DNA from: Lactarius indigo
Lineage: Eukaryota; Basidiomycota; Agaricomycetes; Russulales; Russulaceae
Direction of reading: 5' to 3'
Assembly (NCBI GenBank): GCA_025766275.1
Contig: JAFKAC010000007.1
Location: 620,001 to 684,000 of the forward strand
Length of the DNA stretch: 64,000 bases
The position numbers and the translations under genes were made by a program. Each line of letters begins with the position of its first letter. Within the stretch, counting starts at the first letter, position 1. Below are positions 21,891 to 34,079 of the stretch, piece after piece. A model generated the notes under the pieces. It did not search any database. It was given only the letters and a program-made list of their open reading frames with translations, and was not told the origin of the DNA.

Positions 21891-23900
21891 CTACTTCGCC
21901 TCTATACCAGCATGTTGAATAAGCGCCAAAGCAGCCCTAGACCTTGGCTCGATGTGACATTTGAATGGGGCAGGGTGGCTACTAAGGAGTGAGAAACGCG
22001 CTCTGTACTGATACTGTTGGGGACTTGCCTAACAACTCCGGGATGTAGTTTGACTTCTGGAGTGATCACGTTTCCATGACTGTCGACTGCCTTGGAGATA
22101 TTGTACACGGACAAAACAGAAGCAATTGCTATCCAAATAGTGTCCAAGGCCATGCTTTTTCCCGCACAGGCGCTAGCCGTGGGGGTCACAATCATATTGA
22201 GTACTCACAAGGGGCCAACTCACCGACGTCCAAATCCAAAGACGCCACTGTCTGCAGGGTCCGGGAGGTTTGTCTCGATGAAGCGTTCGGGCTTGAATTT
22301 CTCCGGTTCCACAAATACGCTCGGATCGTAAAGAATGGCCCTAGTAGAGGTGCAGCTCGAAGACTGAAAAAAGGAATAACTGCGTACCAGGTGTTACCAA
22401 GAACGGACGCGCCAGCGGGAATATGGTACCCTTTGTACTGGTCTGAGTTCACTGCCCTATGTGGCACGGCCATAGGTAGAACCGGGATCCACCGAAGAAC
22501 CTCCTTCATGAGAGCCGTTACATACGGGAGGGAGTCTTTGTCGGAAAACGTGGGCAGGCGGTCGCCTATTACGGCATCGAGTTCAGCTTGAGCGCACTTC
22601 TGAGCTTCAGGATGCAGTGTCATAGCTAGAAAGAATGTTGTCAGGGTGGATACGCTAGTATCTGCACCAGCCGCGTAGGCGACTGCCGCGGAATCCTTAA
22701 TCATTTCCTCGGTGAGGATTTCTCCCTTCCCAGCAGCACTGCTTGCGGCATTTAACTCTAAGCAAGTAGAGACGAAACATGGTACCGCGGTGCCATCATT
22801 CTGGTGGTACGTGGTTGTTGAGCTGCGTCTCGAAATGATGTGGGGAGAAACTCATCCACTGACAAATTTATCCTTGACCATGTCATACGGGACATTAATC
22901 ATGGCCTCAGATAGCTTTCGCCATTCCTTGGCCCTTTTCTTGAACCCGGCACCAGGCATCCACTCTGGAACGTGTTTAACTAGCAAAAATTTAGTGCGAA
23001 AGTTGCTGCCGACATAGGGTAGTCTTACGACTCGGGAAAAGGTCGACTAGGAAAGCCCCGGGAACGGCAGCTTCTGAGGTGCTTCGTGATGCTTCATCTA
23101 CGAGGCGTACATATGGGTCATTGTTGTCGACGACGGTGTGTCCGTAACTGATGGAGCACTCAGCTAAGATGGGAAAGAAAAGAGCTATTCGTTCTTACAC
23201 TCGCTTCATGATAATATGCGCAGTATAGCTGGGAAACGATGAGACATTCAGGAGAGGAAACGAGACCGAACCAAACGCACTGTCTAACGTGTTCGACATA
23301 ATTATCTGGTGTCTTCAACAACAAGGTGAGGAGCTCTCTTGATATTTCAATTTGTATTTCTTGATGTTCGGCGACGCTATGATTGAAATGGCTGTGAAAC
23401 ACGCGGCGGTGTTCCTTCCAGCGGACTCCATAACGCATGAGCGCAAAAGTCCAATCCCAGCCCATTCTGCGCAGAAATTAGAGTTCGCATGAAAGGATAG
23501 GACAGGCGTAGCATACAGATCGACAATCATGGGCATATCGGGGCGGTCTGAGTAGTTTGAACCCCTCTTATCAAAAATTTCCGACACGGCCTTGGCTGAA
23601 TTGAGGATGATTATGGTACTGCCCAGAACATTGAGAGAGATGATGTCGTCTCCTGCAGCGTATTCACAGGTGAGAATGGGAAACAGGTTCTGACGTGAGA
23701 GACGGACCCAATTGTTGAGACCAGTCCCGAGCCTTCACGTGTACCTCATCACTCGCGAGGTCAAGCAAATTTCCAAGGATTGGGACGCCTTTGGGATTTG
23801 GTGGAAGTGGTGAAGAAGAACGTGAACCTAGAAGCTGCTTGATCCAGATGATTGCGAGAACCAGAAAAGCAACACTAGCAGAGACCAAAATCGTATCCAT
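21891..23900 (-). CDS. Cytochrome P450 monooxygenase (P450-3)
   Basis: The ATG at 23900 starts a membrane anchor (VSASVAFLVLAIIWIKQLL), then PLPPNPKGVPILGNLLDL. Further exons: SLNVLGSTIIILNSAKA, RGSNYSDRPDMPM, MGWDWTFALMRYGVRWKEHR, KHVPEWMPGAGFKKRAKEW, AAGADTSVSTL (helix I), KEVLRW (ExxR), FGFGRR joined to ACAGKSMAL (heme loop with Cys). This type resembles the basidiomycete P450s often annotated as O-methylsterigmatocystin oxidoreductase-like. The C-terminal exon is found only if the last intron is read with a GC donor (GCAAGT): HPGVV then SHPAPFKCHIEPRSRAALAL, ending GIEAK at 21893-21891. No lesion found. It is divergent from the FAD oxidase gene. Confidence 0.92.
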
Positions 23901-25345
23901 GGTGCTGCCAGTGCGAGGGGACGAGAGGAAGGACACTAACTGACGAACCGACGAGATGTTTGGGGGACAAAGCAGGCCGGAGCTCAGATGAGTACGGGAA
24001 ATAGAGGAGTCGGCGCCAAGGTCGGCGCCGCAGAGTATGATGTTCGCCGCCGAAATTATGGAGAAGGGGCCCCGAAGCGAACATTGTGCCACAAAGAAGG
24101 CTGCCGCTTCATCTGAATCTAGCTCAAGCTCAGCTGAAAAAAAGGGTAAAGACCGGCTTGTCGGTGCTGTCAATTTGTCGCATGGTTGCAGTTTCAGGAA
24201 ATGGTCCAAGCGCAGCCCCGAAACTAGCGCGCAGGATCATACTGACTTGGAACTGGGAGGTCTTGTATCCCCAGCCATAGTACTGGATCGCCGGAATAGC
24301 GCTGATTCATGTCTCTAGCGGTGGAGCGAGTGTGATAAAGTTGCGTAGAAGACCACTCAAACACATGCACGACCTCCATCCACCCATGTCGCGGTTGCTG
24401 CATGCCTGCCTGCTTAATCGCCTCAGTTTAAACTTCGCCGTGCGTGCCGTGTACAGTTGCCTGTATATTGTTATCCGCATAAAGGGGTAGCGTCAGACAT
24501 GCGGCTTGAGTGAGTCAGAAGCTTACCTAGTTAGGGACCCGTGCCCAAAAGGCGCACAGGCGCAAATAGGACTTGAAAAACCAGGCCGACTGTTGTCAGC
24601 AAAAAAAGGGGGGTTGCACGTATCAAGCCACTCTGCTCATATTAACTTCGGAAGACTACTTTAGGATTCGCAAGTTGTGAGTTTGATGCGCTCAGGGCAA
24701 CGCTAGACAATCCCGCCGGGCACGGCAACTTGAGACCTCTGTCACCGCTTATATTGCTTCCTACCAATGGAAGCCATTGCCAGTGATAGCCCTATTTCCA
24801 CGGTGAGTCGTTCTAAAACAGAGTGGGGAACGAGGCGTCAATATGGCAGCGTATACTAGAACGCAGTGGTAGTCATTACGGTAAGTGTGCCGTCCATTTC
24901 GACCGGGAAATTCCGAAAACTGGGACCGGTTCAAAAAGACACGAACGCTTTTCTTTTTGCGTTTCCTCATCGGCTCGCTCCGAGAGGGCCTCATTCGCCT
25001 CGGACACCACCTCGTGCACCCGCAGTATCTTTGTAACTTATGTGTTTTTCGCTACCTATCAGTGTGCACAAAAGCTAGCGCGCTTCGACGATGTTCGTTC
25101 CGCGCCAGTCCCTCTCAAACTTGACTAGCTTGACTCTCTGAGACATCACTTGGCGTTTGGATCACGTGACGAGTGACCCGTCTGATTGCCGCAATCAGTA
25201 TGGCCATTGATGGTCAAGTTCGCGGGTATATCTTCTCGCTGTGGAATTCCTTTTGTTTCACTTTGAGTTCGAAACAGGGATACCCGCCTTACTTATCATC
25301 CCCTCCAGCTTCATCGGGTTCTTCATCCCCTTCGACCCTTGTAAC
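23901..25345. other. Divergent intergenic region between P450-3 and FAD oxidase
   Basis: About 1.45 kb between two outward-reading genes, so it contains both promoters and possibly shared cluster control sites. No coding sequence recognised. Confidence 0.5.
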
Positions 25346-27110
25346 ATGTCTAATCCACCTACTTCCTTCACTGGCGATTGGATCCTTCCTGATCACCCTG
25401 ATTACTCCAAAGCCATCGCCCGCTGGTCTGCTAGCGCAGAACGCTGCGCAAAAGTCGTCGCATTTGTCAAGAGCGCTCAAGATGTCGTGATTGTTTTGAG
25501 CTATGCAAAGGAGCACAACTTGCCCGTTGCCATACGTGGTGGTGGACATAACCCCGCCGGGGCTTCATCTATTGAGAATGGAATAGTAATTGACCTTTCT
25601 CGTCACTTATCGGGCGTGAGGGTAGATCCGGCCGCGAAGCTGGCATACGTCGGCGGTGGCGCAATTTGGGAAACGGTCGACAAGGCTGCCATTGAGCACG
25701 GTTTGGCCACTGTTGGTGGGACCGTAAACCATGTAAGCAACCCAGAGATTGCTATCATGAGGCCTGATTTGTAGCTGATGGATGCTACCCCCGATTTGAA
25801 GACAGGAGTTGGAGGGTGTGTGATTTATCACTACCTCTGAACTTACCCTTATCCTTGTTAGCCTTCTCCTCGGTGGGGGATATGGTTACCTGAGTGGCGA
25901 GCACGGGCTTGCGCTAGACAATCTAGCACGAGTAAGTTGCGCCACCAATACGCTTTATTGATCGCCTCACTAGCGCGCAGGCCACCATAGTTACGGCTCG
26001 TGGAGAAATCCTGACGGCCAGCACCACAGAAAATACGGACTTGTTTTGGGCAATTCGTGGGGCAGGATGCAACTTTGGCGTCGTAACTGAGTTTGTGCTT
26101 CAGCTTCATCCACAACGGCGCACGGTTTTTGCAGGAATTACCGTGTATACGCCGCTAGCGGTCCCCAAGGTAACTTCGGTGGTGACCGATTTCTGGAATG
26201 CAGGGTTGTCCAACAAGGAAGGCATCTTCTATGCTCAGTCAACGGACGCAGGCAATGTGTGTGCCTCACATAGTTCAAGTTTTTCGGGCTCTGACAGCAG
26301 GTACACCGTAGCCCTTGACTCTAGTTCTTCTTTTCTGGAATGGTTCTGAGGAAGAAGGGCGTGCCCACTTCAAACCTTTCTTTGATATCGGTAAGCATGG
26401 AATAAAATTCCCGGACGTAGGTTGAACGCTGTGATAGGCCCCGTCATGGACACTTGCAAGGAGATCCCTTACGAGGAACTCAATACCATACAGGTGAGTG
26501 CTCTCCCTTTACTGGCCCACCACCAGAGTCATCGTCTCCCCAGAATGACCGAGTCGTACACGGAAAAAACTACTACATGAAAGGGGTTTTCTCCAGCGGG
26601 CTCCAAGCAGACGTAGCAGAAAAATTGGTGTCTCGCATTCCTCAACTCTCTGCACAAACCGGCGTCAACTTTACCGTGTTGTATGAACTCATTCCGACGA
26701 ACAAGATACTCACCGTACCGAACCATGCAACGGCCCATATCAGGGGATCCCGAATCAATATTCTTATCATGGCTACATGGGACAACAAAGATACAAACGT
26801 TCTCGATACCATACGCAACACCGCAAATGAACTAGGTCAAATCCTCCTTTCGGGGGAAAAAATCATTCCAGAGTCGCTCAACGTCGGCTACGGAAATTAT
26901 AGTAAGCATCGCGGGGAACGTATACGAAACTGTGCTCAGGTCCTTTTAGATCCAGAATATATCGCTTCTGCTGCTGTGGGAAGATCTGGTTCCAATGTCG
27001 ATGCGAGGGCCCTCTTCGGAGAAAATTACGCCAGACTTCAGAAGCTGAAACAGGAATATGACCCGGACCTGGTGTTTTTCAAGTGGTGTCCCATTACTCC
27101 TCAAGTCTGA
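25346..27110 (+). CDS. Berberine-bridge-enzyme-like FAD-dependent oxidase
   Basis: FAD-linked oxidase of the PCMH/BBE family. The ATG at 25346 begins MSNPPTSFTGDW. The FAD-binding domain has AIRGGGHNPAGAS, where His68 is the expected covalent flavin attachment site. TVGGTVNH then joins, through two introns, to TGVGGLLLGGGYGYLSGEHG. ENTDLFWAIRGAGCNFGVVT and LFWNGSEEEGRAHFKP follow, and the C-terminal BBE segment (NVGYGNY joined to NPEYIA; ARLQKLKQEYDPDLVF) ends at the TGA 27108-27110. About seven introns. The one around 26260-26320 is uncertain; a donor at about 26269 keeps the frame. Such enzymes oxidise alcohols or form C-C/C-O bonds in secondary metabolism. It is adjacent to the terpenoid genes, so a tailoring role is likely but inferred. 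Confidence 0.9.
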
Positions 27111-28016
27111 AGCCGAGTTAGTCCATTGAGCTGAAGAAGTCTCCTGGTTGTGTACGGAAATTCTGTCTGATTGTACGAAGAGAATACAAACACATGTGGC
27201 GTCTACTACACTGAAAAGGTTAGGAAATACGGACCCCCCTCTCTGCGTGAGATATGATATATGATCTGCGAGTCAGAAACGTCGGAGACTTTCTGTGTTC
27301 ATATTATTATGGGAAATGCAAAGCTATTTGACTATGCCACCTAATCCCACCACTTGCGTACTCACTAGCGCACATAGTGCTCACGTTCGGTGTGCGCTTG
27401 CGAGTAGTGCAGAAGCTTCTGGGAAACCCGGTGAGGGTGAGACGTCGACCTTGACAATCGCACACATGTCTAAGATAGGTGCACCAAGTCATGACCCCCA
27501 GCGAAAAAAAAATGCATCGAATGGGATACCAAGTGGGATACAATGCCAGACATAATACTAGACCCAGTCTCAAAGTGGTAATTCAACCTAATGTTCGAGC
27601 TTCAAGGTCCATGGGAATTTGAAAGGGTCAGCCACTAGTGAATTGGACCAGCACTGAATTCTGGAACCTGTGGCTTGGGTCATCAGCACAGAATTTACTT
27701 TTTTGGCCCCAGGAAGATCATAGGTGATGGTTAGGAGGAACTCGTGAGAGCTGCATTAGGACATCGGCAAATTCCGGACCGGATAGCTTGACGGATCCTA
27801 GGCGTTGTGGGCGATATCTTGGAGCGTGAGCACCAGCACCGCAGCGAACCGCGGATATCGAGCGTTACCCCACCATTCGAGCGCCGAGGCATCCTTCGTC
27901 CACAAAACTGGGCGAAATTCTCGGCTAAAGTCAACAATTGGACAAAAGACAAATTTCCTGCTTTTTGTTGTCACTGTCCCCGTCCACTTTCGTCTCATCT
28001 GTCGTTGGGTTCCAAA
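27111..28016. other. Intergenic region between FAD oxidase and F-box gene
   Basis: About 900 bp. It marks the likely right edge of the metabolic gene group. No coding sequence recognised. Confidence 0.5.
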
Positions 28017-29626
28017 ATGCTCAGCCGTGTCTCTTCGTACGACGATCTCGCAACATGGGAGGACTCGGTCTCCCATGCCATTCCCGTTATCGTCGTGGAC
28101 CCTCTCGAGGATGCCGAAGACCCCGTTGACCCCACAGCTGTGTAAGTAGCATGGTCATCTTCGTTCCTCCAGCGCCTTCACACCACATCTCATACAGTGA
28201 CCCCCGACCGTCACTTCCAGAGGTGATGGAAATAGAGGAGAATATACTTTCCTTGCAGTCTCAGTTGGAGTCCCTCCAAGCTCGAAAGCTAAACTTGCTT
28301 GCGCGTAACGCGCTCATCAACCGCATCCCGCCGGAGCTCCTTTCCCGCATATTCGAACTTGGCGTTTACGAATCCAACGAACTTTTACCTGTTCTTTCTC
28401 TCGTCTCTCGCCTTTGGCGCTTAACAGCCCTCACAACACCTTCAATTTGGTCTTATATTCGCCTTGATAACACCTGGGGTTACTCTCGACATACCTCATT
28501 CCTCCGCAAGCTCAAGGTCCACTTGGAGCGTTCACAAGATTGTAAATTTCTCTTGGACATAGATTGTCGCTACCTGGACATCGCCAATGAACTCTCCCAG
28601 ATCATGTCCGAACTCGAACCCCACCTCCAACGCTGCTTCTCCTTCCGAATGTCCGTTCCTGACTGGCAATGCATGGAAATTGTGCGAAATACATCTCAGA
28701 AACTAGGGCCGACACTTGAAGATTTATATCTTCGCTTCGACCCTTCCGAATCCGAAGAGCAAGCGCCATTTGTCCTTCTTTCCCAACCTTGCCCACGATT
28801 GTCGACCATCACCCTCGAGCACGCACCCCTCATCTGCATCCGCACCGAGCTTCCATCCCTTCGCTGCCTTAACCTCATCCGTGAGCAGCGATATTCCTCC
28901 TCCACCCGGATAGGTCTATCCTTCAAAGAATTTCTCGACATCCTCAACGCCACCCCGACGCTCGAAGAGCTTCGCATCCAATCGGCCCTCTTTCTTTTGG
29001 ACGGATCCGATTTTGTTTTCAGATCTTCACCCGTCCCTCCGATCTTTCCAAATCTCAGGGTCCTCTCGTTTCATTACGTCGAATCCAACAACGTCGCCCT
29101 CTTCCTCGAGTCGGCACACTTCCCCGCTCTGCGGCGGCTGTCGGTGCAGATGGATACATCAAACGACGAAAATACGCAATGGCTCGTGCGCATGGCTATG
29201 GACAGCGCAACGCGTTTCCCTCTCCTCCGCCAGCTCGACCTTCGTTCGTGCAACATCGACGGCGTCGGCCTCGTCCCTTTCGTGCGCGCGTTACACCAGC
29301 TCCCAAACCTCACCGCGCTCGGGCTATCCAGCCCCCCCAGCGGTGTGCTCGGCCCTCGTCTGTTCGAGGTCCTCGCTACCGCGCCAGAGGCGAGCGACGC
29401 CGGTATCGCTGGCCGATGGCTCCTCCCACGGTTGCAAGCGCTCTGCGTGCAGAACTGCCGTGACATTTCGGGACACGAGCTGCTGCAGGTCGCATGGGCG
29501 CGGAATGCGGGCGGGGCGGCCGTTTCGCCTCTTCGCTACGTCAAGGTTGCGCAGTGTTACGGGCTTGATCCCGAGACGCACGAGCAACTCTGCAGAGCCG
29601 TGACCACTGTCCGTGTGGTGCGGTAG
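28017..29626 (+). CDS. F-box-like/LRR protein
   Basis: Exons 28017-28141 and 28198-29626 (56-nt intron) encode 517 residues. A short coiled coil (ENILSLQSQLESLQARKLNLL) precedes an F-box-like segment, INRIPPELLSRIFELGV...LSLVSRLWRLTALTTPSIW. The remainder has irregular leucine-rich repeats (FPLLRQLDLRSCNIDGVGL; LPNLTALGLSS; LLPRLQALCVQNCRDISG). This layout is typical of the large basidiomycete families of F-box proteins thought to recruit substrates to SCF ubiquitin ligases. The specific target is unknown. Confidence 0.9.
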
Positions 29627-30141
29627 TAGTATCCGTAATAGAAGAAAACAGGAGGCAATACAAGCGGAGAGCGTGAGCTCGTTTCATGGGACGGTAGCTC
29701 ATTCTTATTCGACTGGCCGTTGGAATTAATTTTTTTCTGTTCCTCAATTCTGATCCCCCCTTCGTTTTCATGGACTCCGTTTGCATCTACCAAGCACATT
29801 TACATACGTTTTCGACTTCTCATCCTGAAGTTGGCCCCCTTTGTAACACCATGTACTCGCTTGTTGTTTCTTGTATTTCAGTTTCTCCTCGCCCAGACGC
29901 GAGCTAGCAAAATCCCGAGAGATCAGAAGAGCTGGTCAAATGCCGATGAGACAAACCAATCCTTACATAGGTGTCGACTCGATTTAAAGCGAAGACTTGC
30001 CCCGAAAGATCTGACGACACGGATAGAACCTAGATTCTCTTGAAGAAACCGTACAGCGTGGTCGATAATACAAATCTCGTAAGGGTGTTTGCCGTAAGGT
30101 GAGATGGTCGGCTTCGACGGTGGATGGAGGTTCAAATTTAG
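29627..30141. other. Convergent 3' region between F-box and DNAJC17-like genes
   Basis: About 515 bp between converging genes. No coding sequence recognised. Confidence 0.5.
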
Positions 30142-31495
30142 TCACGCCTCACTGGCTTCCTTCTCTCGGATTTCGCGTTCTAAGCGCGCGCGCTCGGCTT
30201 GTCGCATGCGCATCAGCACCGCGGATTCAAAGTCGATGCCAGGAACGGAGTGCTGAGGTGTAGGTGCGAGCGGAGGAGCGTCAGACTGTGACGGCGGGCA
30301 AGTCAGTGGGTTTGCAAAAGAACGAAGAATACGGAATACGTGCAAAGGACGTTGGGAAAGAAGAGAATTGGGACTCAGCAGTTGATTGGCCACCTGGCGC
30401 GCCATTCGTACCAGCCTCAGCGAGAGAGGGAGTGGGCACGCCGTTGCTGCCACGCTTATCTTCACCTGGGGCTTTACGCCCCTCTTTCAGCTTGAGCATC
30501 CGTTTCGACCAACTCCAGACAGCGGGCTCGGAGCCGCCCACCCACTTGATGTCGAAATGCTCGAGGCCGCGATCGACGCGCCCAGATGCGCACACTGCGG
30601 CATGAGCGTCCGCTATTTTGCCGAATCGAACAGCCGCAGTGGCGTGCTTGGGGGGTTTGTGTTCTGCCTTTTTGGGGGGCTTCATGGAGAGCACGATGTC
30701 GTCCTTGTCTACGGGTCCGAACGTAGAAGTCATAAACGCGTGCAGGGAATCCACGGTCGTCAAGTGGGAATACTGGGCGAGCGGGTACCGGAGACGGACG
30801 GTGGTGTCATGTTCGCCTGCGAGGAGGCTTGTGCGTGAACGGACACGTAGGAAAGAAACGACAATGGGTTACGCACCAAGTGGCGGAGGATCGAGTTCTT
30901 CCTGTGCGGTCTTCTCTGCGAGTTCGGCCTCTTTCTGCTGACGCAGCAATTCTGCCTGACGTTCCTCCACCATTCGTCTGCCGGCATCCCGAATTTCTTC
31001 GGCCTCCTGCGCGTATTTCTGCCGTTTTGACGCCTCTGCTGATTTCGCTTTCTTGTCCGCCTGTTCTGCCTGTTCTAGCTCCTCCAGCATGGCCTTCCGC
31101 TTCTTGTCAAAGTTAGCGTAGCGTTGCTTGCGTGCTTTTTGTATACGAAGCTTGGCGTCCAAGGCCATCCTTCGCAGAGGGTCAAGCAGAAGCTCATACG
31201 CCTGGGTGAGCTCATGGAACAGACGCGCTGCAAGGAGAAAGAGAAAGACCGATCAGCGAAATGGGACGTGGTCTTGGGAGAGTGGGTATATAAATACCTG
31301 CATCTTTGAGATGAGGATTCTGGGCGCAGAAAATAATCAGTTGGCGAACCACCATCGGAGCCAAAGCAGACAACATACTCTATCAGGATGTGTCTTGAGC
31401 GAGCGCTGTCGAAAACCCTTCTTGATGTCCGCGTCCGTTGCGTCCTCACCGACGCCGACGATCTCATAGGCGTTCTGGTCGTCGTTCTCGGTCAT
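30142..31495 (-). CDS. cwf23: DNAJC17/Cwf23-like J-domain splicing protein
   Basis: The ATG at 31495 starts MTENDDQNAYEIVGVGEDAT. The J domain carries the HPD motif (KTHPDR) and is completed by a tiny exon NPHLKDA and by ARLFHELTQAYELLLDPLRR. A long charged coiled coil follows, then an RRM-like domain (HAFMTSTFGPVDKDDIVLS ... ATAAVRFGKIADAHAAV ... FDIKWVG), and the end is MRMRQAERARLEREIREKEA. J domain plus coiled coil plus RRM is the architecture of human DNAJC17 and fission yeast Cwf23, which associate with the spliceosome. The last intron near 30280-30430 could not be fixed by phase alone. Confidence 0.88.
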
Positions 31496-31648
31496 GATTG
31501 TTTAATTTGTGAATTATAGTAGCGCGACAAGTCACTTGCCAGTCACCACGCCCCACACATTCCAACTCCGCTTTACTGCCTTTGCCCGTCGCGCTCGACA
31601 GCGACAACGGCCCTGTACTCCCTTGTAATTTCTTGAGCTCTATCAACC
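31496..31648. promoter_or_regulatory. 153-bp divergent promoter (DNAJC17-like / SMD1)
   Basis: Only 153 bp separate the ATGs of two divergently transcribed splicing-related genes, so they must share a bidirectional promoter and both 5' UTRs. Confidence 0.65.
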
Positions 31649-32183
31649 ATGAAGCTTGTTCGGTAAGCATTCACGACTCATGTTAGCAATGTTGTGAATC
31701 CCAAGAGCATTCCCCATTTCTTTCCTCGTGCTAAGCGATGAAGAGATCACTGACGGCGATATCTCAGGTTTTTGATGAAGTTGAATAATGAGACTGTAAC
31801 AATCGAGCTCAAAAACGGATCGGTCGTGCACGGAACGATCACAGGTACGTTGAGCGTCCGTTTGCGCTGCCGCTCCCACCGCTCACCTGAACACCCTGTT
31901 AGGAGTCGATATGCAGATGAATACACACTTAAAAACGGTCAAGATGACAACGCGGAACCGTGACCCCGTTTCTCTCGATTCCCTGTCGATTCGCGGCAAC
32001 AACATCCGGTATTTTGTTCTCCCCGACTCGCTCCCACTCGATACACTCCTCGTGGACGACGCTCCCAAGCCAAAGAACCGCAAAAAGGACGATGCGCGTG
32101 GTCGGGGACGCGGTCGCGGTGGTGCTGACCGCGGCGGCGGTCGTGGTCGTGGTCGTGGTAGAGGCCGGGGGCGTGGCTTTTGA
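31649..32183 (+). CDS. SMD1: Small nuclear ribonucleoprotein Sm D1
   Basis: Exons 31649-31662 (only 14 nt, MKLV plus two bases), 31768-31844 and 31903-32183 give 123 residues. Sm1 motif: [40 protein letters not shown] and Sm2: [20 protein letters not shown]. The C-terminal RG-rich tail (GRGRGRGG...) is the arginine-methylated tail typical of SmD1. Core component of the spliceosomal U1, U2, U4 and U5 snRNPs. Intact. Confidence 0.96.
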
Positions 32184-32380
32184 ACACGTCGTGCCGAATG
32201 TGCGTGCAGCCTTCTGTAAACACCGTACATCGATCGCTCTTAGGCACAAAATATCTGGTCATGCGCCGATCAAAATAATGTATCATTTCTTGTCGTGTTA
32301 TCGCTGCACAAACTTCAATGTGGCTATTTTTTGTCTAGTAGGTTTTCTTCTGCATGACGAGGATAACAACAGATAGTCCT

Positions 32381-33888
32381 CTATCGTCTCGTCTTGAATA
32401 TGGCCCGAGCTACGAGCAACCCTATAATACCGACAGACCCCCACGCCCTGAGCGACCTAGTGACCGGATTCCCTGTCTCATCTGAGAAAGTTTGTAGAAC
32501 CTCGGCGAGCTCATGTACGAGTAGAGGGCTATTTTCTATCGAGTCGGTTGCTGCGTCGGGCGAGTCCGGTGTGCGAGGGTAATGTTCTGTAGGACTGTAA
32601 GTGATGACTTCAGCGTGAGCTACGCCGCCAAAAAAGTCCGTGATCAGCGTTTGCTCCAGCGGTCGGTGGAATAAATCAGATCGAACGCCAGGATGCGAAC
32701 GAATGGCCACCGGATCGTAATTATCGAACTATGCATGTACCGCGGCGTGAGCAAGAAATCCGCATGCAAAGCATGAAGCTGGGCCTCAGACGCACCAGGT
32801 CCTTCATGCTTGTTGTGCTGGTCTTGTTGATGCCCTCCAAATACTCGAGGACAAAGTGTGTGTAGCTGTCGATGACTGAGACGCCGACATCCTCATCGTT
32901 CTCGTACTACAACGGATGTCAACTTCATAGGGTGGTGAGGGTCAACGAATTACCGAGTAAGAATTCTCGCCGAGTTGTGAAGAGCCTGTCGCAAGGATGT
33001 TGGGGGAGTAAAACTTGGAGTACATAGTGTTGGCCTGACATGTATCAATCATGAAGAAGATCTCATTGTATCTTCCAAGAAGCTGTCCGTGAGGTCCATG
33101 TCCATGATTAATTGAAAAGCCGCACCTCTTCTTTTGCCACATTTGTTCGAACGCATCAGCGATGTCGAACGCACTGATCTCCTCGCTGTCCTGAAACTTC
33201 AAGAACTCATCCCCGCCGTGGCCCGTCATGTACACGAATATATTCGAGCGGTCGTCCGTGAGCAGGCGTTTTGACCGTGGAACGGAAGGCTCCACGCGAC
33301 CTATTTAGCAGGTCAGTGGATTTTTAGGAAAGAAAAGCGGAACGAACCAGTCAGCAGACGTATAAAATTCTCCACCGTGACTTCATACCCGCGATAGTCA
33401 ACTTCGATATTCTCGCCATAGAGGTCGAGTGCGTGCCCGCGGTTTGCGAACACGCAGCCTGGGAAATGGTTGCGCGAATTGCAGGCCGCATCATCGGCGA
33501 GCATAAGGATGATGTTCGAGTCGGGTATACCGAGACGTTTCACGGTGCGATACCTGGCAACGATTAAGTTGGTTCGTTGTCGGTATTGGGGAATCTATTC
33601 GAGAGACGCGCACATTCCTAACGCATTTGCCATATGCTACCTTCGAAGTTAAGCCACTAAACGCGCACTCAGTAGGCCAGTTCTACATACGCGGTAATTG
33701 AACCAATATCGAGATGCGCAAACAAGCACCGCCCAGTTGTTTGTGTGAGCGGACTCGGGTACTGCAGGGGCATTGCGAGTGAAAAAGTGGTGCACAGCGG
33801 CTTCTCCTGTATTAGTGTTTGTGGACTTGACGTGGAGGGAAAGGCATAGGAAGAAGAAGACGAGGGTGGAGAGCGGGAAAGGGTGCAT
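32381..33888 (-). CDS. GPI8: GPI-anchor transamidase catalytic subunit (Gpi8/PIG-K)
   Basis: ER-membrane cysteine protease (caspase-like clan) that attaches GPI anchors. The ATG at 33888 opens a signal peptide ([20 protein letters not shown]). [17 protein letters not shown] is followed by [40 protein letters not shown] and the catalytic His in [17 protein letters not shown]. The catalytic Cys is in [18 protein letters not shown], joined to KKR after removal of a 54-nt intron. A hydrophobic helix near the C-terminus ([14 protein letters not shown]) matches the membrane anchor, and the stop is at 32383-32381. Catalytic dyad present; the gene looks intact. Confidence 0.95.
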
Positions 33889-34079
33889 TGCGACTGCTGC
33901 TATGAGAGCATGCTCTTGTCTAACCTGTCACCGCGCGATCACCAAATATGGGCGCTGCTTGGGCTTCAGGACCTTGCGACCGACACGAAACCATGTCATA
34001 CGGTCAGATGAGTGGAAGAACAGAAAGCTTTCACAACACTAAAAGTAAGGTACATGTAACCCAACAAGTGCGATAACCA

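Noticed and set aside
29013..29603. 196-codon frame inside the F-box gene
   Set aside because: Alternative frame of a GC-rich exon. The F-box/LRR frame has the conserved motifs and spans the whole region.
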